Source of the DNA: Panonychus citri
Lineage: Eukaryota > Arthropoda > Arachnida > Trombidiformes > Tetranychidae
Length of the DNA stretch: 64,000 nt
Direction of reading: 5' to 3'
Assembly (NCBI RefSeq): GCF_014898815.1
Contig: NW_026515528.1
Location: 1-64,000, forward strand
The notes below the pieces were generated by a model. That model had not been told where the DNA came from and did not search any database. It saw nothing but the letters and a program-made list of their open reading frames with translations. Of the stretch, positions 40,101 through 53,709 are shown piece by piece (within the stretch, counting starts at the first letter, position 1; each line of letters starts with the position of its first letter). The translations under genes were made by a program, and so were the position numbers.

Positions 40101-43100
40101 GATTGTTTTCATTGTGGGCGAAAATTTTTTTGTCCAATTAAAGAGATAATTTAAATTACGATTAATTGTGCTCTCAATTAGTGATTTAATTTCAGCTTTC
40201 CTCTCTCTATCTCTCTCCCATTCTTTAATCTCATTCATGATTTTCTTTCAAGGCCAACTTTTTATTAATCGTATTTATCAAAATCGAGAGAAAAATCTTG
40301 TTGATAGTTTTCACTTTTGTTTTGGCGGATAGAGTAATAATTAATGAGTAGGTAGAGAACGCAAGAAGAGAAAGTCAAGAGAGAGAGAGAGAGAGAGAGA
40401 GAGACTATTTTGATCAACATTACTTGTAGGAAGATTAATCATCATTTACATGAAACTCATGATGAAATGGAAGGACAATTAATCTTCTAACACCATTCAT
40501 ATTTAAATGGCGATGAATGAAAATCTTGCCTACGCCTAAAAAAAGTTCACTAAAAATTAATTAACTAAATTTGATGTACCACAATAATTTTCACCATGAA
40601 TTATATTCTTACGCATGGGGCAAAAGAAAAGGCTAATTGTCTAAAATTAAATTGTAACAATTAAACTGACCAACGTTATCTTGAAAAAATAATTAAATTA
40701 GATACCTTTGTAGGTCTTTCGACAACTCCCAATCCAGTTCGCTTGTCAACCGCAAAAGCTGATATACTCCAGGTAGTTATGGTATCAGGTATTATACTAC
40801 TGAAATTAGCTAATCCACTGGTTCTGTAATCAAATGGGTAAACAAAAACAAGTTAATCAACATGATGCAATAACCTTGCCTGGCCTTCTCAATCTTATTG
40901 TTTCTCTCCTAGAGAAAAACACAAATTAAACAAAGCAACAATTGATGATCTTGAGTGAGAAGAGCAACAGAGAGTAAAAATGATGATAATTATGGAGTTT
41001 TACTCTTTTCTTGCCCATAAACCCAATCAGAATTAGTTCTGCTTCTTATATAATGAATTGTTGAGGTAAAAATGATTAGTTGGGAAAGAAAAGGAGATTC
41101 ATGATGTAAGAAACCTGATATAAGGTGTAGTCAGTTTTACACCGTCATGTTGTTGATATTGAATAACAACAAACATTTCAAAAGATGAAGTAAGATGAGA
41201 GTAATAAGAAAAGTAGAATTAAATTTGTTAGAGAAGAGAAAAGTTTGATGAGCCTTAAGTTCCGACAATATTAGTAAACATAATTGAGTGCAATCACTTA
41301 TTATGTGTATATACTGAGGGAGTAAAACTGACAAACAGTTGACAAAGTAAAGAAAAATACTTCAACTGGTTTAAATATGAAATTAAGAAAAACAAAAAGA
41401 AAAAGAAAGAGAAAGAGATTTTTTCCCCATCAAATTGAGTTTGATTCTGAGGGAAATTAGCTAATATTAAATGATGTTATTCAGGGCTCAAGATCTAATA
41501 GTATGAAGATGGTGAATCAACTTTTGATTAGTGTTAATCAAATTTGGTTAGATGTTCTCATTGAAATGATTCAGCTGATCCATTAGGTTACTGGTTGATT
41601 ATCAGGGTGATGAAACTTTCTTGGTAAAATAATTAGGTATAAACATGTACCGAGTGAAAGTGCTATCCCAAAGCCAAGTCTCAGGGAAGTGTTTTCTCAA
41701 TACTATCCTTGTATCGGTGCTTTCAGGTAAAACTATTTTAGCCAAATGGAGACGGTGATCAAGAAGCTTGTCATCAATAGCGATACTTGTAGGGGCTAGT
41801 GAAACAATGAAGATGTAACAAGATGATGATGATGATGATGATGTAAAGAAAAGAAAAGTTGTAAAGATGAGGAAAAAAAAACAATAGCTAAATTAGATTT
41901 GTGATTAACACTGAACAGGTAAAAGCTGTTCTCTAATTATTGTGAAATGTTAAGATTCTGTAATTAGAGTGGGAATTTGCTCCAGCTCTTTGTCTTTTTT
42001 TTTCATGGTTTTACAGGTTATTCATTTTCTCTTTTGATTTTTTTTTCTTCTTATTCTTTCATTTGAATAAAGAGAGAGAAAAAAAGAGAAATCATTAGTT
42101 AATTAAACATACCAGGTAAATAAAGTGGAACAGGTCGGCCGGATATTGACTTTCCAAAACCTGTGATAATCAAGGTAACGTAAAGATTATCATTTGAAGA
42201 GATGAAGTGATCGGTAAAGTACAATTAATAGAGAATCAAAAGAGAAATGAATGAGAATAGATGACAATGTAAATAATTTTGGACATTTTGATTGGTATAC
42301 CAAATAGAATGTAACAAATAATTAAACACAATTCAAATTCAAGGCTAATGATGAATATCAGGATATGATCATATTTCAGGGTAAAGTAAATATCGAGAGA
42401 AAATCAGAACTAATTATTGAATGGTTTTTACCAGATAGAGAAGAAGAAAAAAAATCAACTATTTCCCCATAGATGAAACAAGAATTTATGAAAATATTGA
42501 TATTTCTTGTTTACATAACCATGAATAAAGATTGATTCATTCGTTGGAACAATCAGAATCTAATTAGACAATCAAAACAGAGCTTGAAAGATTCTCTATT
42601 GATTTGATCATTTCTTTTTTTTTCTATGGAATCAGAAAGTTGTTCAATATTATTTATCTTTCTTTTTAAGTTGTCAATTCAATGAAAAGAAATAAAAAAT
42701 TATTACCAATTGATCATTAAATTAACAGTATTCAATCAACTGGGAAATTCAATGTTGACAAATTGTCAATGATTTACAAGAAATTAATTGAAATCAAGAG
42801 GGTGAGAGAGAGAGAGAGAGAGAGAGAGACTAAATTTTTGCAAACTCGACTCAAGTTAATCTTGAAAAAAAAGAGGAGAATCAGTTACATGGAACATATT
42901 GATTAATCAATGATTGAACAATATGCTGAATTGAAAATTGAAACTTGAATGTCATAAGACTTTCATGATATATAAGTATTCAGGATTGAAGGTTATTCTT
43001 TTTGTAGAATATGGTGAAAAAAAAGAAGAAAAAAGAAAAACAGGTTTCATGGTGTTTTCTTTCCTCTTTCACAAACAAATACATCGACGATCATCTTGTT

Positions 43101-46100
43101 CAATTGTATATTTTGTCTATTGATAAATAAGGCTATTGGGTAAATATTACTACTCATAATATCAACTATTCAGTGGATGGTGATATTAATAGTGATGGTT
43201 TTAGTTTGTTGATGTTTTGGTTAGATGATGTTTGCTGCTTTGTTATGGAAAAGTTATCAATTTAATTGTAGTGGGAGTTGTTTGATTGAGAAGGGTTGAA
43301 AAGGCGCAATAACTTTCAATTGTTAATGAGATTAAATTTTTGATTATACTCCTACCCAGAAGTGGTTACATTTTCCCATAACCAGGTTTCAGGGAAATAT
43401 TTTCTCACTTTCACTGTTGCAACCTGAGAAATGCCAGGAAAGTTGGGTTGACTGATAGTTTTTACACTCTCAGGAGCAGGCCCACCAGGAACTCCATCGT
43501 CATAAGCACTAGCAAAAGAAACGGCAAAACTGCTTCGATAGTAGACTTTTTAATTCCAGTAGTTAGAGATAATTAGTAGTTTGATGAAGAAACGGGAAAA
43601 GATAGAGAAAGAGAGAGAGAGAGAGAGATTAGTGATTAATTGGAATAATTAATTAGAATTGTAAAATTCAAGGGAGTTAGAAGTGTTATACCAACTGAAG
43701 AATGATAATTATTGATTTTTAAATAGTAAATTTAGAATATGATTCTTGCTGACTAACGATATTTGTGAACTAATTTTGATAGTTGATGGAAATTGTATCT
43801 TCATGCAAAAATCTAATACCAGAAATAGAATCAAAAATAACCAACAAAATCTAAGCTTTAAAACTAAATAATCCATTCAATTTGCTAAAACTTGATATTA
43901 CTTTGATGATGATAAACATCATTATCAACTTGTGATGACGATAATGGTTTATAATTCAAACGATGAAAAAAAAAGTTTCAAGGTTAATGAGAAACAATTA
44001 ATTACCCATAAGATGAATAATTGAATAATATAATCAAAAGATCAACCAGTTCTTTTTGAAATAAATGAAAGAATATGGAATTTAAATTGAAAACATGAAA
44101 GATTATAAAAAGAATAGGGGAAAACAGTCTAATAACAAAGAGAGAGACACTTACGAGGTGTTATATAATCGTAGACGATTCCATTGGAAAGGACAATAAG
44201 TCCAGCACTATGGAAGGTACTTGCTGCTGAACTTTCTGAGGGGAAGGAATTTCTATAGATAGACTTGAATGGGTCAGTTGAATCGGAATTATAATTGGAA
44301 TCGTAGGTTGCCAATTCTGCAATTACATCATCTCGAGTTATATCATTGCCACTTTTAAGGAGTAAAACACTTTGATCTAATCCCAATACACCAACATAAG
44401 TGTTCGGATTAGTTTTAACGGTGATGTCGATTTTTTCACCAGGTTTAGCTTTTGTGTTAGATGCTTCAATTTCAACATTGGTACGGAAAATTCCGTCAAC
44501 ATCAAATGAAAGGGAATCAACGATAACCTCTTTATCGCTTGGTCTTACATAGTAAACAACTAGACGAGATTTTGGTGCCATTGAATGGGTAACCAGAAAT
44601 TGGAAGACATGTTGTTGACCTGATTTAACGAAAAATGTTTGCGTAAGACAAATTTCCCCTTTACTCATGACGATGGCCACAAAATGATCGATTGGTTCGG
44701 TGGTTGCAACATTGAGAGACAAGAATTCACCAATTTTAGGTTTTGAATTTTCAGCAATTCCAACTTGAATGAATTTGGAGCTTTGTGAATGAAACATATC
44801 CAAACTCATGAAATGATAAGTTTGACCTTTATATTCAGATTTAATTCCAATGATTGATGTTGGCGATGAGATTGGTGTAAATTCAAACTTGATGATCCCT
44901 TTTTTGGGAACTTGTTCAATAACATTGGTATACTCTTCTTCATTATAACCATAGCCATACATTATTTTCACTGGTGGACCATTATCTTCAACCGGTGTAT
45001 CATCTCGATAAGCGACCTTAAGGTAACAGGTCATCGTAAGATTGGGCTTATAGTATGGTGATGATTTGATTAGTTCAATGTTTATCTCTTTATCGTAAAC
45101 TGTAAGGATTGAGGTTTTATTATATTTACGGCCAGTTAAATCTTCTTCAACCAGTGCAAAAAATTCAATCTCTCGATCATAGAAATCTTTTGCTAATCGT
45201 ACATCTCGAATAACATCAACTGGAATATCAACTGAACCATCAAGTTTAGCTTTTACTTGATATTGTTCTAGGGGACGAGTAGTTAGAGATCCATATCTTA
45301 TCCTTGGTTGAACGGTTAAAGTGACCTCACCAGTAACTGGTTTTCCATAGGTATAAGTTGCCTTTACATTAACGATAAGGTCAGATTTATTGTAGGTCAC
45401 ATAACTTGGTAGATTTACGTCAACACTGAAAGTGGGTAATACATATTCAGCAACGGTAAAAGTTTTCTTAAATATTTTACTATCAATGTCAACATTTATG
45501 GTCCAATCACCAAGAACCGGATTTTCTGAAAGTTGAAAATCAAATGAGAGAACACCAAATGAAGTGAAAACCCGATCCCATTGTTTGATACGATTACTTT
45601 TAGCATCCTCAATGTAAACAGTATTAGCACCAGTTTCAGCGGTTGCTAAAGTAGGACGAACAATAATTGCACGGAAGAAAACCTTTTGACCAGGCTTGTA
45701 GATCGCTTTATCCGTTTGAATAAACACAGAGAAACTTTTACTCTCATAGACAAGTTTTGTTTCATTTTTAAAGGTTAACCCATTTCCTTGGCCATTAACG
45801 GTTAACTTATAGTTACCAGCACCCCAAGGGCCAACACCAAAACGAACCAATCTGGTCTCATCGTCATTTAAGGTAACACTTTGAGAGATGGTATTTAGGT
45901 GAGATGAATTTTCATGTCCAGAAATAGTTGCATCAAAATTGATGGGTCCATGGTTATTGTGAGTAGAAATGGAAATAAAATAGTCCGAGTTTGCACGAAT
46001 CTTTTCCGGTGCTAGGATTGTGTAGCTAAACAAGTCTTGAGTTCTGAGTAAAAAACAATACACAGAAATACAAGAAGGTAAGAGAGATTGAAAAAGAAAA

Positions 46101-46300
46101 TTAGTACCAAGACATGAGAGAAAAAGAAAAACAAGAGTATAGACAAAAAAAGGTCACAAATCGAATCGTTGAAAATACAATAGAGGGAAACAAAGAAAAC
46201 TGATGAAGAGAAAAAAAAACAATCGATGAGCGAAGATAAAATGATTAACTTACAATCCATGATGAGAAAAGAAAATAAGAAAAAAGATCGGTAATAACAT
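37120..46300 (-). CDS. Thioester-containing protein (CD109/TEP, alpha-2-macroglobulin family)
   Basis: Coding exons: 46300-46254, 46043-44155, one alternative bait version (43545-43356, or 42160-42113 plus 41795-41651), 40823-40706, 39602-37879, 37764-37599, 37440-37120. All junctions keep frame, giving 1,484 or 1,485 aa. Exon 1 encodes a signal peptide (MLLPIFFLIFF). The MG-domain motif QTDKAIYKPGQ is near residue 126. The bait segment ends in FPETWLW, then comes PDTITTW. The thioester CGEQ is at about 934-937 (39047-39036). His about 1048 (IHHKPMQGG) sits where C3 has its catalytic His and A2M has Asn. The C-terminal MG8 domain (VPVILYDYY) is followed by a Cys cluster, a Ser/Thr linker and a hydrophobic end (TVIFILQLVSFVCII) typical of GPI-anchor signals, as in CD109. 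It is a secreted or membrane-anchored opsonin/protease-trap protein. The ligand is unknown. Confidence 0.93.
39802..39873 (-). tRNA. tRNA-Ala, anticodon CGC
   Basis: 72 nt, starting GGGGATG at 39873. The acceptor stem pairs with CATCTCC, with one G-T pair. The D arm is AGCTCAGTGGTAGAGC. The anticodon stem TTCGC/GTGAA encloses the loop TTCGCAT, hence CGC, decoding GCG (Ala). The T arm is CCGGGTTCAATCCCCGG. Internal promoter boxes A and B are intact and a T7 terminator follows within a few bases of the 3' end. No intron. The gene lies inside TEP intron 39603-40705 on the same strand. Confidence 0.97.
41651..41795 (-). other. TEP alternative bait exon B, second part
   Basis: 145 nt, entered in phase 1 after CACTAG and left in phase 2 at GTACATG. 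Encodes a variable segment ending RKHFPETWLWDSTFT. The FPETWLW end is homologous to exon A (43356-43545), so the two are duplicates of one exon. It joins in frame to 40823. Confidence 0.9.
42113..42160 (-). other. TEP alternative bait exon B, first part (microexon)
   Basis: 48 nt, after TTATCACAG and before GTATGT, phase 1 in and out. Encodes FGKSISGRPVPLYLP. It must be spliced with 41651-41795 to make a complete bait segment. Together they are 193 nt, one codon longer than exon A. Confidence 0.85.
43356..43545 (-). other. TEP alternative bait exon A
   Basis: 190 nt, phase 1 in, phase 2 out (donor GTAGG). Encodes a Gly/Pro/Ser-rich variable segment (GVPGGPAPESV) ending VRKYFPETWLWENV. The acceptor AATTAAAAAG has a poor pyrimidine tract, with a CTAAC branch-like word 18 bases upstream. 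Frame requires this AG, because later AGs give a stop. Confidence 0.85.
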
Positions 46301-49300
46301 TGAAGAGAAAATTTTTAAATAAAACATTGAGATGAATATTGGCAAATTCTAGAGATGATATGAAACACAGAGAGAGAGAGAGAAGATGATCACCGTAAAC
46401 ACTTTTCACATGAGTGATAATTTAATTCCTTGAAAGTGGAATTAAAAGATGACATTAAATCAAAATTAAAAATTTAGAAATAAATCAAAAAGAAAAGAAA
46501 CATACAAATAGAAAAAAAAAAGATGATAAAATTAAGTTGCAAGAGTAAATTGATCAAGTCGAATAAGAAAAAAAAAATAAAATTTTTCTTTAAAGAAAAA
46601 AACTTTTCTTCCTATTTAACCAGTTCCAGGAAAATGAGCCAATCAGAAAACGAGGAAAGAGAAAAGTGCATCTTTTAGCCAAAGCTCACACTTTTCTCAG
46701 TTAATGTAACCCAATGGTAGAAGATGAAACCTGTCGCCATCTATTGGAAAAGAATGTTTGTTTACATATCAATTGGAAAATCTTTCTCAATTTCTTAATT
46801 AGATAATCAAATTAAAATCCTTCTATTTAATCAGATGGTGAATTTTTTTTTTCATATCATGAAGGGAACGAGATAATTGTCAATTATTCCATGGGAATGG
46901 TTTCCATCAATTGACACAACATTGAAAACAAGATGGAAACTCTTGTCTTCATGTTTAGATGTTCAATCTCTCCCGTTGATCAATTTGGAATAATTTTTTT
47001 TTCTTCTTTTCATTATAATTCTCTTAATCTGTTTTCATGTTGATGGATAAATTAATTCTTAATGAATCAATTTGTTTGTTTTGTTTTCTCCACTGGTAAA
47101 AACCAAAGTGCTGTTCAAAGTGACTGGATTGATCGCTGTGCATGTGTGTGTCTCTAACCCTCCATGTCTCTCCCTCTCTCACTCTTTAGGTGTCATTGGA
47201 CTGGTTAACCATTTGATTAACTGTTTCTATTTAAACACAATCAATTGAATAGTTTAAAACGTAAATATGTGTATTTAAACTAATAGTTGATTGTGTGGCC
47301 ATTGGGTATATACCCTAGGAGTTCACCCAAGTGAAGTGAATAGATTTTGGCACCAATCCCATTGGAATATTTTTCTCCTCGAATATAATAATACATAATC
47401 CAAGAGAGTTCAGTCAACAGAGTCTCATTCTCTGCGAGAATTTCCTAATAGCCATGAAAAGGCGAACAATCTAAAAATGGTTTGTTTGTTCAATTTAGAT
47501 AGTAAATTATGGAGAAAACAAAATTCTCAACAATTAAATGAACATGAAAAAAAAGTAAACTTTTCCGGAACTAAACGATTGTACAAGAGAAATGAAAATG
47601 AAAAACATAACAAAGAAAAAAGTTCACCAATCAATTCAATAGATTACCGAATACAATCATCTTCTCACATTTAAATTCTATTGAAATCAATTATCAAACA
47701 ATTAGAAATTAATTTCCAATTGAAATGGTAATGGTTTCCGTTTTCGTTTTCGTTTCCAGCAACTATTAATTTACTTCCAACATTTTACCATCATCATCAC
47801 TTAAAACAATTAACTCTTAACATTAATCACTGGGCTTGAGAAACAATAAAATTAACAGTAATCAACAAGAATAGTTGATGAATTCTTTTTGTCGAATGTT
47901 GGTTTTTTTTCTCTCTCTCTCTCTATCTCATTAAGGATGAGCTCTAATTGTTTACGTTTAAAAGTCACGTAAATTTTACCTTTTGTTTTCCATTGGAAAT
48001 GAAAAAAGTATTACAACCAATGTTTACACTATCAGCCCACTGATTGTAAAAGTTAATGTTCTCGGTGATGATGTTAATTGTGATTCTTACCCAATATTTA
48101 CTGAGAGCTTGATATGATTATTCAGGTATCTTTTTCCATTTCCATCATCTCCAGTGGTTTTCCAAATTGTTCCATAATTTGTTCAATCATTTGATTACAA
48201 TTGTAATTTTCCTCCATCTCTCTTTTGGTGGTTCATTATTGTTTCCATCATGTTTCAGGTTTAATTGTGTTTTCCATTCAACCAGAATTTACTTTTGACC
48301 CATCATAATCTATTGATAATGATGGATATGTTGATGTTGATGTTCCTGTTCATCTTCATTTCTCTCTCCCCCTTTTGTATCAAAAGTCTTGTTTCCATTT
48401 GCCTTTAGGGTTAATGTTTCCTTTTGCCTCAGTTCATGTATATTAACCATGTTTTCATTAATTCCCATCAAATGTGATTTTGTTTTTTTTTGTTGCTTCT
48501 TCTTTCCTGGTTATACACATAAATATATCTTTATCATTCTCGTTAAATTGAGTGGTTTGTAATCATTTGGGTAACATCATCATCATCATCTCATTTGATT
48601 TCTTTGGCATCACCCGTTGGTCAATTTTTGATGGTTCCACATAAGGGTTAACCAGTAGATAGACATAAATAACCTTAAAGACAGGAAACATATTAGCTTG
48701 ATAATGGATGATGATCAACTTGAAAATGTCTTCGTTTCATCATCATCATCATCATGATCCAATCAACTAAATTAGCTTCTGATATAATAATAGTAATAGA
48801 AATCAAAGAGAGAGACAAGTGAAAATATCAAAATATCAAGTCAATCAATGTTAAATATATTCACATGGAGCCCAATCAATTCAAGTCTGTTGAATCTGTT
48901 AGAAAGATTGAAGAAGATAAAATCATGGAATTAGAAATATGAAAGTCAAATATATCAACATTATTAATCAATTGAAGCAATTGAAAAAATAGACTTTCAA
49001 TCATGAACGGAAAATAAAAAATTCTTACCAATTTATCATTCCAAATATAATCCAGACCATCAATTCCCATGTTAATGCAACACCATAAGATCACAGAGAC
49101 ATCAACTAACACTAATCACAGTTAATAAAATTGAACAATTAATCACAAATGGGTTAACAATTAAACGAGAAATGTAAATAAACCAAAAATGCCAACAATT
49201 AACAACAAGAAATTAAAATCATATGGTAACCGTTTTAGTAGCTGAAGAATTTGATAGATGGCGCCAAATAGAACAACAATCAACTGATTGTCTTTGATTG

Positions 49301-52300
49301 TGATTAAAAACATTTAATTATTTTCTTTCTAATGTAAGGATTTAAGCAAGAAAATTAGCAACTTTGGCGAAAGAAATTGAAGCCAATTAAAACTGTTGAG
49401 AAAATCAAAAGGAATAATTAAAATTGACACAAGAGAATTGGAATATAAATAAAGTTGATTTGATTCCATTTGATTGTAATCATACAACTAATTGAGATTA
49501 AATTCAATTAAATTAACTACCCTCTTTTTCTACTTTTCTTTTATTTATTAAACAATTACAATTCGATGATTTGTGAAAAGAAAGAAAAATAAACTAAATT
49601 ATCAATGAGATTCTAAATAAACTTTCACCATTGGAATTAGAACTTTTTTATTGTTACTTTAAACTTTATCGAAACTTTTTTGATTACAATTAAACAAATT
49701 CTCGTGAGGATAAAAGTATTAACATTTTGATTGAGTTAATTGTTATTGGATAACAATCAAAAATAATGATAAACATTAACTAAGTGTTAATCTAAAGATA
49801 AAAAATAATGATAATAATTATAAATAATTTAATTAATCAAAGTTAAATTTTCATCCTTTTAATTTTATTTGGTTTCATCAGATTAATATTATAAAACCAT
49901 TTTAATAATACATTGATTACTGATATAATAGTAACAATTAGCTTGATAATATATAATAGTAAAGTAATTGAGCACCAAAGGAAAGGCGGAAAAAAAAATT
50001 AACTCTCAAGACTTTAATTTAATCACCATTGATCACAATTAGCCTAATTACCTTATAATAATAATAATAATATTAAATTGTTCATCCAATATAATCAAAA
50101 ATTAAAGGTTTTCATTTTACACTTGAGGCAAATTAAATACTAAATCCGGTTCCCTTTATAATCAGGGAAACATTGAGATTGAAAATTTTTCCCTTCTAAT
50201 AATAATTGATTAACACAATTAGTAAACTGCTAATTAGTATAATATATTTTTTCATATGAAAATGACAGTATAAGAGGTAAATATACATGTATTATAATTA
50301 CAAATATAATTAACTCTTTGTTGTCTTTTAATCAGCTTTTTTTCAATCACAATTCAATTGAACAATGAGATGAATTCTGATTACCTGAAATTCAGAGGCT
50401 CCTGATGGTGAAAACTTTTCATCTATTGCCTGCCGGTATATTAACTATAATCATAAACAGATGACAAGATGAAGAAAAAAAAAATGGATCAAGAAAAATG
50501 ATGAGGATGAAAAGATGACCAAGGAAAGGATGTAATCAGATTGATACGAGTGTGTGTTAATTAAACTTGTCAAAGTTAATTACCATAGATTGTAGTTTAA
50601 TCACAAATCAACAGTTTTTGATATGTAAAGTTTTTCAATTCGTGTGGTGATTGGATTCATCATGATAATAATTATAATTATAATAATAAGATGAGATTAA
50701 ATGTCCAGGTAATGATTGATTGTTGAACTAATTATCGAGCAAAAGTTCAATTAATGTTGTTGATCAAATTGTGACAATATTTAAATTAGGTTGAAAAAAA
50801 AATTAGCTCATTGGTGACAGTTATGTTTACTCATGAAATAACAATCATGTTGTTTCAAGTTGTTAATCAATCCAATTTTAATTAATTCCAGTAAAAATCA
50901 TTACAATAATTTTCAAGCAAAGAGAAATTAATTATCACAATTGATGGATATTTAATTTCTGTCAAAACTTTTAATTATAATAGCCAAAAGGAGAGTAGAT
51001 ATTAAATTGTATCAACAATGATAACAATTAGAATCGATTTTCTCATTTAATTAATTAATTGTCAAGTAGAAAAATTGACTTTTATTAACTTTTTTACTTT
51101 TGCATTTTCTTGATTAGTAAAATAATTGTTCATTGATTGACATTGGATTCGTTTGTTGTTTGTTTTTACTTTCAACTGATAGTTAAATTGTTATTGATTA
51201 CTTGATTTCAATCAACTGATTAACTTGAAGGATTTCCATGATTAGAGAGAAAATTGATTTATAATTACAACTGTAGTTTGTTAAATTGTTTCATTTCCAT
51301 TATAATTATCTTTGGTTTAGACAGATTATGATTAGAACTTGCTCTTAATCTTATCTCAGCATTTTCTTAATGATGTTGATTATGACGAAGATGATGATGA
51401 TGATGATGAAGATGAAGATGATGATAATGATGATACAATTACTTATGCTTGGGCAAAGATAAGTGAGGTGAAACCAGAGAGTGGGGATGAAGCTCATGTT
51501 GAATGTGTGAGTGAGTGGAATGAAAAAAAATCTTATAGTGATGATGTTTCAACATTCATCCAACTCCCTGAAATTTTCTATGGTAAAATGAACGATTGAA
51601 TCAGAATCTTCTAGGGAAAAAGTTTCAAGAATAAGTTAATTAGTCGATAATATTTTTCAGCTGGTAAAGCTTAATGACTCTTTCTCATCAATGGATTTGA
51701 TTACTCATGTTTTCTGTGTAACATAAGCTTGAAATTTAAGCTTTATTTTACTTCGAATGAGAAGAAAGAAAACAAAATATTCATGATCATTATCAACAGA
51801 TTCTTTTTTTTTCCATCATGAAATCCTGAATAATCTCCTCTTCCAATTTCAAGTCAGAAAAAAAGGAAAATCTCTCTTCTCCTCTCTCTCTCTCCCTCTC
51901 TTCTTATCAACCAATGTTATTCTCACTAATCATGCATCTCATTGCCTCTCAATCATTTAGATATCATTTCGATTTGATAACCTTTTCAAATGATAAATGG
52001 TAATGATGATGTTAGATTATTTGAATTGATGTTCGCTAATTGCTTCATAAGATGACTTTAATTACCTTCACAAAATGGTTATCATGCTACGTGAAAAAAG
52101 TTACATCAATAATTTATCATGATGGCTAACAAATCCTATTGGATTTACCATTTAAATAATATCTCTTATAAGGAAAATAACATCTTCTTTATTGTAGAAA
52201 TCCATACAATAAAGCAGGAAAAGGAGAGAGAGAGGATAATTCAAGAGATAAAGAAAAAGACAGAGATGTTTAGATTGGTTGTTGGATGTTTATTAGAAGA

Positions 52301-53600
52301 TAAAGTTTCAGAATAAAAGGAAAAAAATTACAAAATTTCACCAAGAATCTCAAATTGACTAAACATTTACTAGGAAAAGTGTATTCAACAATTGATGATG
52401 ATAATGATGACAAAACGATAAGGTAACTATCTAAGTACCTAATGAATATCATCAATGAAAAGAGTAGAGAATAAGTTAAAACATAATGTTACTTGGAGGA
52501 AGATGAAGAAAACTGAGATGGAATATTTTTCTTTTTTCTTTTTTCTTTCTTCTTTTTATTTTCCTACTAGTCTGTTGCTCTGATAAAAGTTTTCTTTTTC
52601 TTGTTCGAATTTTGTTTTAAAAGAATTTCCTGGTAACTATGGAGTGAAAAAGAAAGAATAAGGAAAGGAGAGAGAGAGAGAAAAAATTCAAGGTAACTTG
52701 TGATTCTATTTCATGACAATAATGATTATAATACAGAAAAAGAGAGTCTAATAAGATGATTGTAAGGGAGGAGGGAAAAAAATCAATGTTAAGAATTGCA
52801 ATTATAAGGATGATAAACGAACCAATTGAAGTGGGAGAATGAAAAAGGGACGGAAAAGAATTTATATAAGATGAAGATGGTAAAGGTAAGTGGAAAGAGA
52901 AGGAGGATAATAATGATGATATAAAGATGCGGAGGAAAGGAGAGAAGTGTTGAAAATTATGATGATTGAAAAATCAAGAGAAAATAATAGTTTAGTAGGA
53001 AATAGATGAACAGGTTAACATTGTGATGTGACATTATTATTATCATTGTTACTATTTCTTCATTGACATTTTTAGCCTCATCATGTTGACCAATAGGTAG
53101 CCAATAATGGCTTCTAATAGACCATTAAAAAGGAGGAAATAATCATTATTATTATTATATTTTTATTGGACATTAAGGTTTACCGTTTGTGTTACAATGT
53201 CAATTTAAAGAGTCAATGGTTAAATTGAATGATATTCAATTGGACATTTTGTTAATCAATCGATTGTACAGTTTGACAATCATCCACCTGATTGTTTACT
53301 ATTATATGTAATTTTATATGCATTTAGATAAAACTGAATTGAAATTCATTGACATCAATCATGTATTTCTCTAATTGACAAGATTATTGTTAGTATTATC
53401 CATATAATCTGAAAGTTAAAGTAAACGTTTTTTATTAACTTTTTTTTGGTTTTTATTGCTTTCACTTCTTATTATCTAAGATCAATCTTTAAGACAAACA
53501 TAGCTTCTTTAGGTCAAATTTTCTTATCTTGGACGGAAAATCTTTACAGGTAAAATTTGGTAATTTTCTTCATCCAAGATTTTATCTCATATGAAGCAAG
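46301..53600. other. Upstream region of TEP and gene-poor stretch
   Basis: I find no supported gene in 7.3 kb. The first few hundred bases are the presumed TEP promoter and 5' UTR, with no clear TATA box placed. The rest is AT-rich with scattered TCATCAT/GATGATG runs, including a GATGAT-rich tract at about 51376-51435 whose acidic open frame (51339-51599) I do not trust. Confidence 0.6.
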
Positions 53601-53709
53601 TTTTGAAAATCAAGGTTGCGCGTATTTTAGAGTATGTATATAAGAATAAAATGAAATACTAAAAGTTATCATTTGAAGTTTCATCTTTGAGTAATTCTAA
53701 TTCATCTAA

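Noticed and set aside
46012..46260. Hydrophobic 82-aa minus-strand frame as first TEP exon
   Set aside because: It reads through a GTAAGT donor into intron sequence. The ATG at 46300 in another frame gives a signal peptide and the phase 2 junction needed by exon 46043.
46254..46260. Start codon ATGGATT at 46260 for the TEP
   Set aside because: It would enter exon 2 in the wrong phase and meet a stop at once.
49021..49112. Signal-peptide-like minus-strand exon upstream of TEP
   Set aside because: Donor GTAAGA is present, but the phase does not fit exon 46043, and the exon at 46254-46300 already supplies the start.
51339..51599. Acidic ORF of 86 aa
   Set aside because: Driven by a GATGAT tract. 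No splice context or family features.
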